Assembly: GCA_019925105.1 (NCBI GenBank)
Contig: JAHGAU010000008.1
Location: 620,001 to 684,000 of the forward strand
DNA: 64,000 nt
DNA from: Niebla homalea
Taxonomy: Eukaryota > Ascomycota > Lecanoromycetes > Lecanorales > Ramalinaceae
Direction: 5' to 3'
Both the position numbers and the translations under genes were made by a program. The notes under the pieces were generated by a model. It ran no database searches. It saw only the letters and a program-made list of their open reading frames with translations, and was not told the DNA's origin. Positions 63,242 to 64,000 of this stretch are shown here, one piece after another; the first letter of the stretch is position 1; every line of letters begins with the position of its first letter.

Positions 63242-64000
63242 ATGGCTCCAACTGCATCCTCCCTCACCTCGGAGTACGCCCAGACTCAGACTCTGAGCAA
63301 CGGCATTTCTCTTCCTGCCGATCGCAGCAAATACATCTTTGAACATCATTGGTTCGACGAAGTCATTCGTGACAATTGGGCGCCCCGTCTCAGGGGTCTA
63401 CGAAAGCAGAAGCTACAGGTCTTGGAGATAGGCTGCTTTGAAGGCGCTTCCACAACATGGATCCTCGACAACCTGATGGAAGATGCCGGATCCAGCTTGA
63501 CCAGCATCGATACATTTGAGGGCGGACTCGAGCATAAGCAGCCTGATGGCCAGAATGGCGCTTATCAACTTCCATCTCTCGAGGACAGGTTCTGTGCCAA
63601 TGTGGCAAAGTGCGAACAGTCCAAGTTGAAGGTGATGAAGGCGAGGAGTGACGACGCACTGATCGAGTTGAGAGCAAATGGAGCGAGGTTCGACTTTGTC
63701 TATATCGATGCTTCCCACACAGCATTTGATGTGCTGCATGATGCTGTCCATAGCTGGCCAATGTTGAATCTGCACGGGATGATGGTTTTTGACGATTATA
63801 CATGGAAGGGATTTTTGCAGGATTGTTATAACCCTCGCATCGCCATCCAGGCGTTTCTGCATTGCGCTGCTCCTGAATTGCAGAGCGAGAGGGTGGACAG
63901 CCAGATATGGGTGACCAAAGTGCCTAAGCATATTGAACCGATTCCTAATCCAGATTCTGAAGTATACTATTGGAACGAAGATGCCGGGTTGAAGTTAGAG
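63242..64000 (+). CDS. Class I SAM-dependent methyltransferase (Methyltransf_24-like), partial
   Basis: Starts ATG 63242 (MAPTASSLTSEYAQTQTLSN) and stays open for 253 codons to the window edge, so the C-terminus is missing. SAM motif I reads QVLEIGCFEGASTTWILDNL (about residue 60), then SLTSIDTFEGG, VMKARSDDALIEL, FDFVYIDASHTAFDVLHDAV and MMVFDDYTWKG. This is the Methyltransf_24/CmcI-type layout with the metal-type Asp residues (IDASH, FDDY). The substrate is unknown. It is divergent from the GT2 gene, which suggests joint modification of a sugar-bearing product. Minus-strand frames over this stretch are shadows. Confidence 0.85.
   Translation, partial: MAPTASSLTSEYAQTQTLSNGISLPADRSKYIFEHHWFDEVIRDNWAPRLRGLRKQKLQVLEIGCFEGASTTWILDNLMEDAGSSLTSIDTFEGGLEHKQPDGQNGAYQLPSLEDRFCANVAKCEQSKLKVMKARSDDALIELRANGARFDFVYIDASHTAFDVLHDAVHSWPMLNLHGMMVFDDYTWKGFLQDCYNPRIAIQAFLHCAAPELQSERVDSQIWVTKVPKHIEPIPNPDSEVYYWNEDAGLKLE

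Noticed and set aside
63390..63931. Minus-strand frames of 137 and 172 codons
   Set aside because: Antisense to the methyltransferase, whose plus-strand frame is open to the edge with SAM motifs.

Overview
This window is nuclear DNA from a filamentous ascomycete (Pezizomycotina; I infer Dothideomycetes, at lower confidence). Evidence: genes lie on both strands and are split by short spliceosomal introns (mostly 47-110 bp, GT..AG with CTRAY-like branch points). The gene content is fungal: a Lag1-type ceramide synthase, a Bot1/mS45 mitoribosomal protein, an ApsA/Num1 cortical anchor, a sterol-aspartylation gene pair and an NRPS-like reductase. I saw no bacterial operons, CRISPR arrays, rRNA or convincing tRNA. 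Exon joins were chosen by splice consensus, reading phase and protein continuity. Most multi-exon models sum to an exact multiple of three; the exceptions are RIB3 and the MFS transporter, each one base out.

Layout. 0-10.4 kb: conserved housekeeping genes (F-box-like protein, mS45, ceramide synthase, BI-1 family protein, secreted GH128 glucanase). 10.69-15.31 kb: a 4.6 kb satellite of about 26 nested palindromes, settling into a 154-157 bp period in its second half. 15.7-17.0 kb: a secreted NucA/NucB-fold nuclease-like gene. 17.43-18.15 kb: a TIR-bounded non-autonomous element carrying a 12-bp minisatellite. 19.3-24.5 kb: a small hypothetical gene, then divergent erdS/erdH (ergosteryl-3-beta-O-L-aspartate synthase and hydrolase). 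25.2-28.7 kb: an 11-exon membrane protein with a 16-nt micro-exon. 28.7-33.3 kb: gene-poor, with coding-like scraps of an unresolved secreted protein. 33.4-45.7 kb: PRP38, an Mte1/ZGRF1-domain protein head to head with it, ApsA/Num1, a tail-anchored inositol-polyphosphate 5-phosphatase and a secretory-pathway membrane protein. 45.9-49.0 kb: a sulfotransferase-like remnant, RIB3 with a one-base frame break, and an 811-bp TIR element with a 273-bp palindrome inside it.

49.5 kb to the end looks like an accessory metabolic block: transaldolase-like enzyme, MFS transporter (also with a one-base frame break in a G run), 2-oxoglutarate/Fe(II) oxygenase divergent from a C*-A-T-R NRPS-like reductase, a GT2 glycosyltransferase and a SAM methyltransferase that runs off the window. 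Together these could activate and reduce an amino or carboxylic acid, oxidise, glycosylate and methylate it, and export it. That is inference from co-location, not something the sequence proves.
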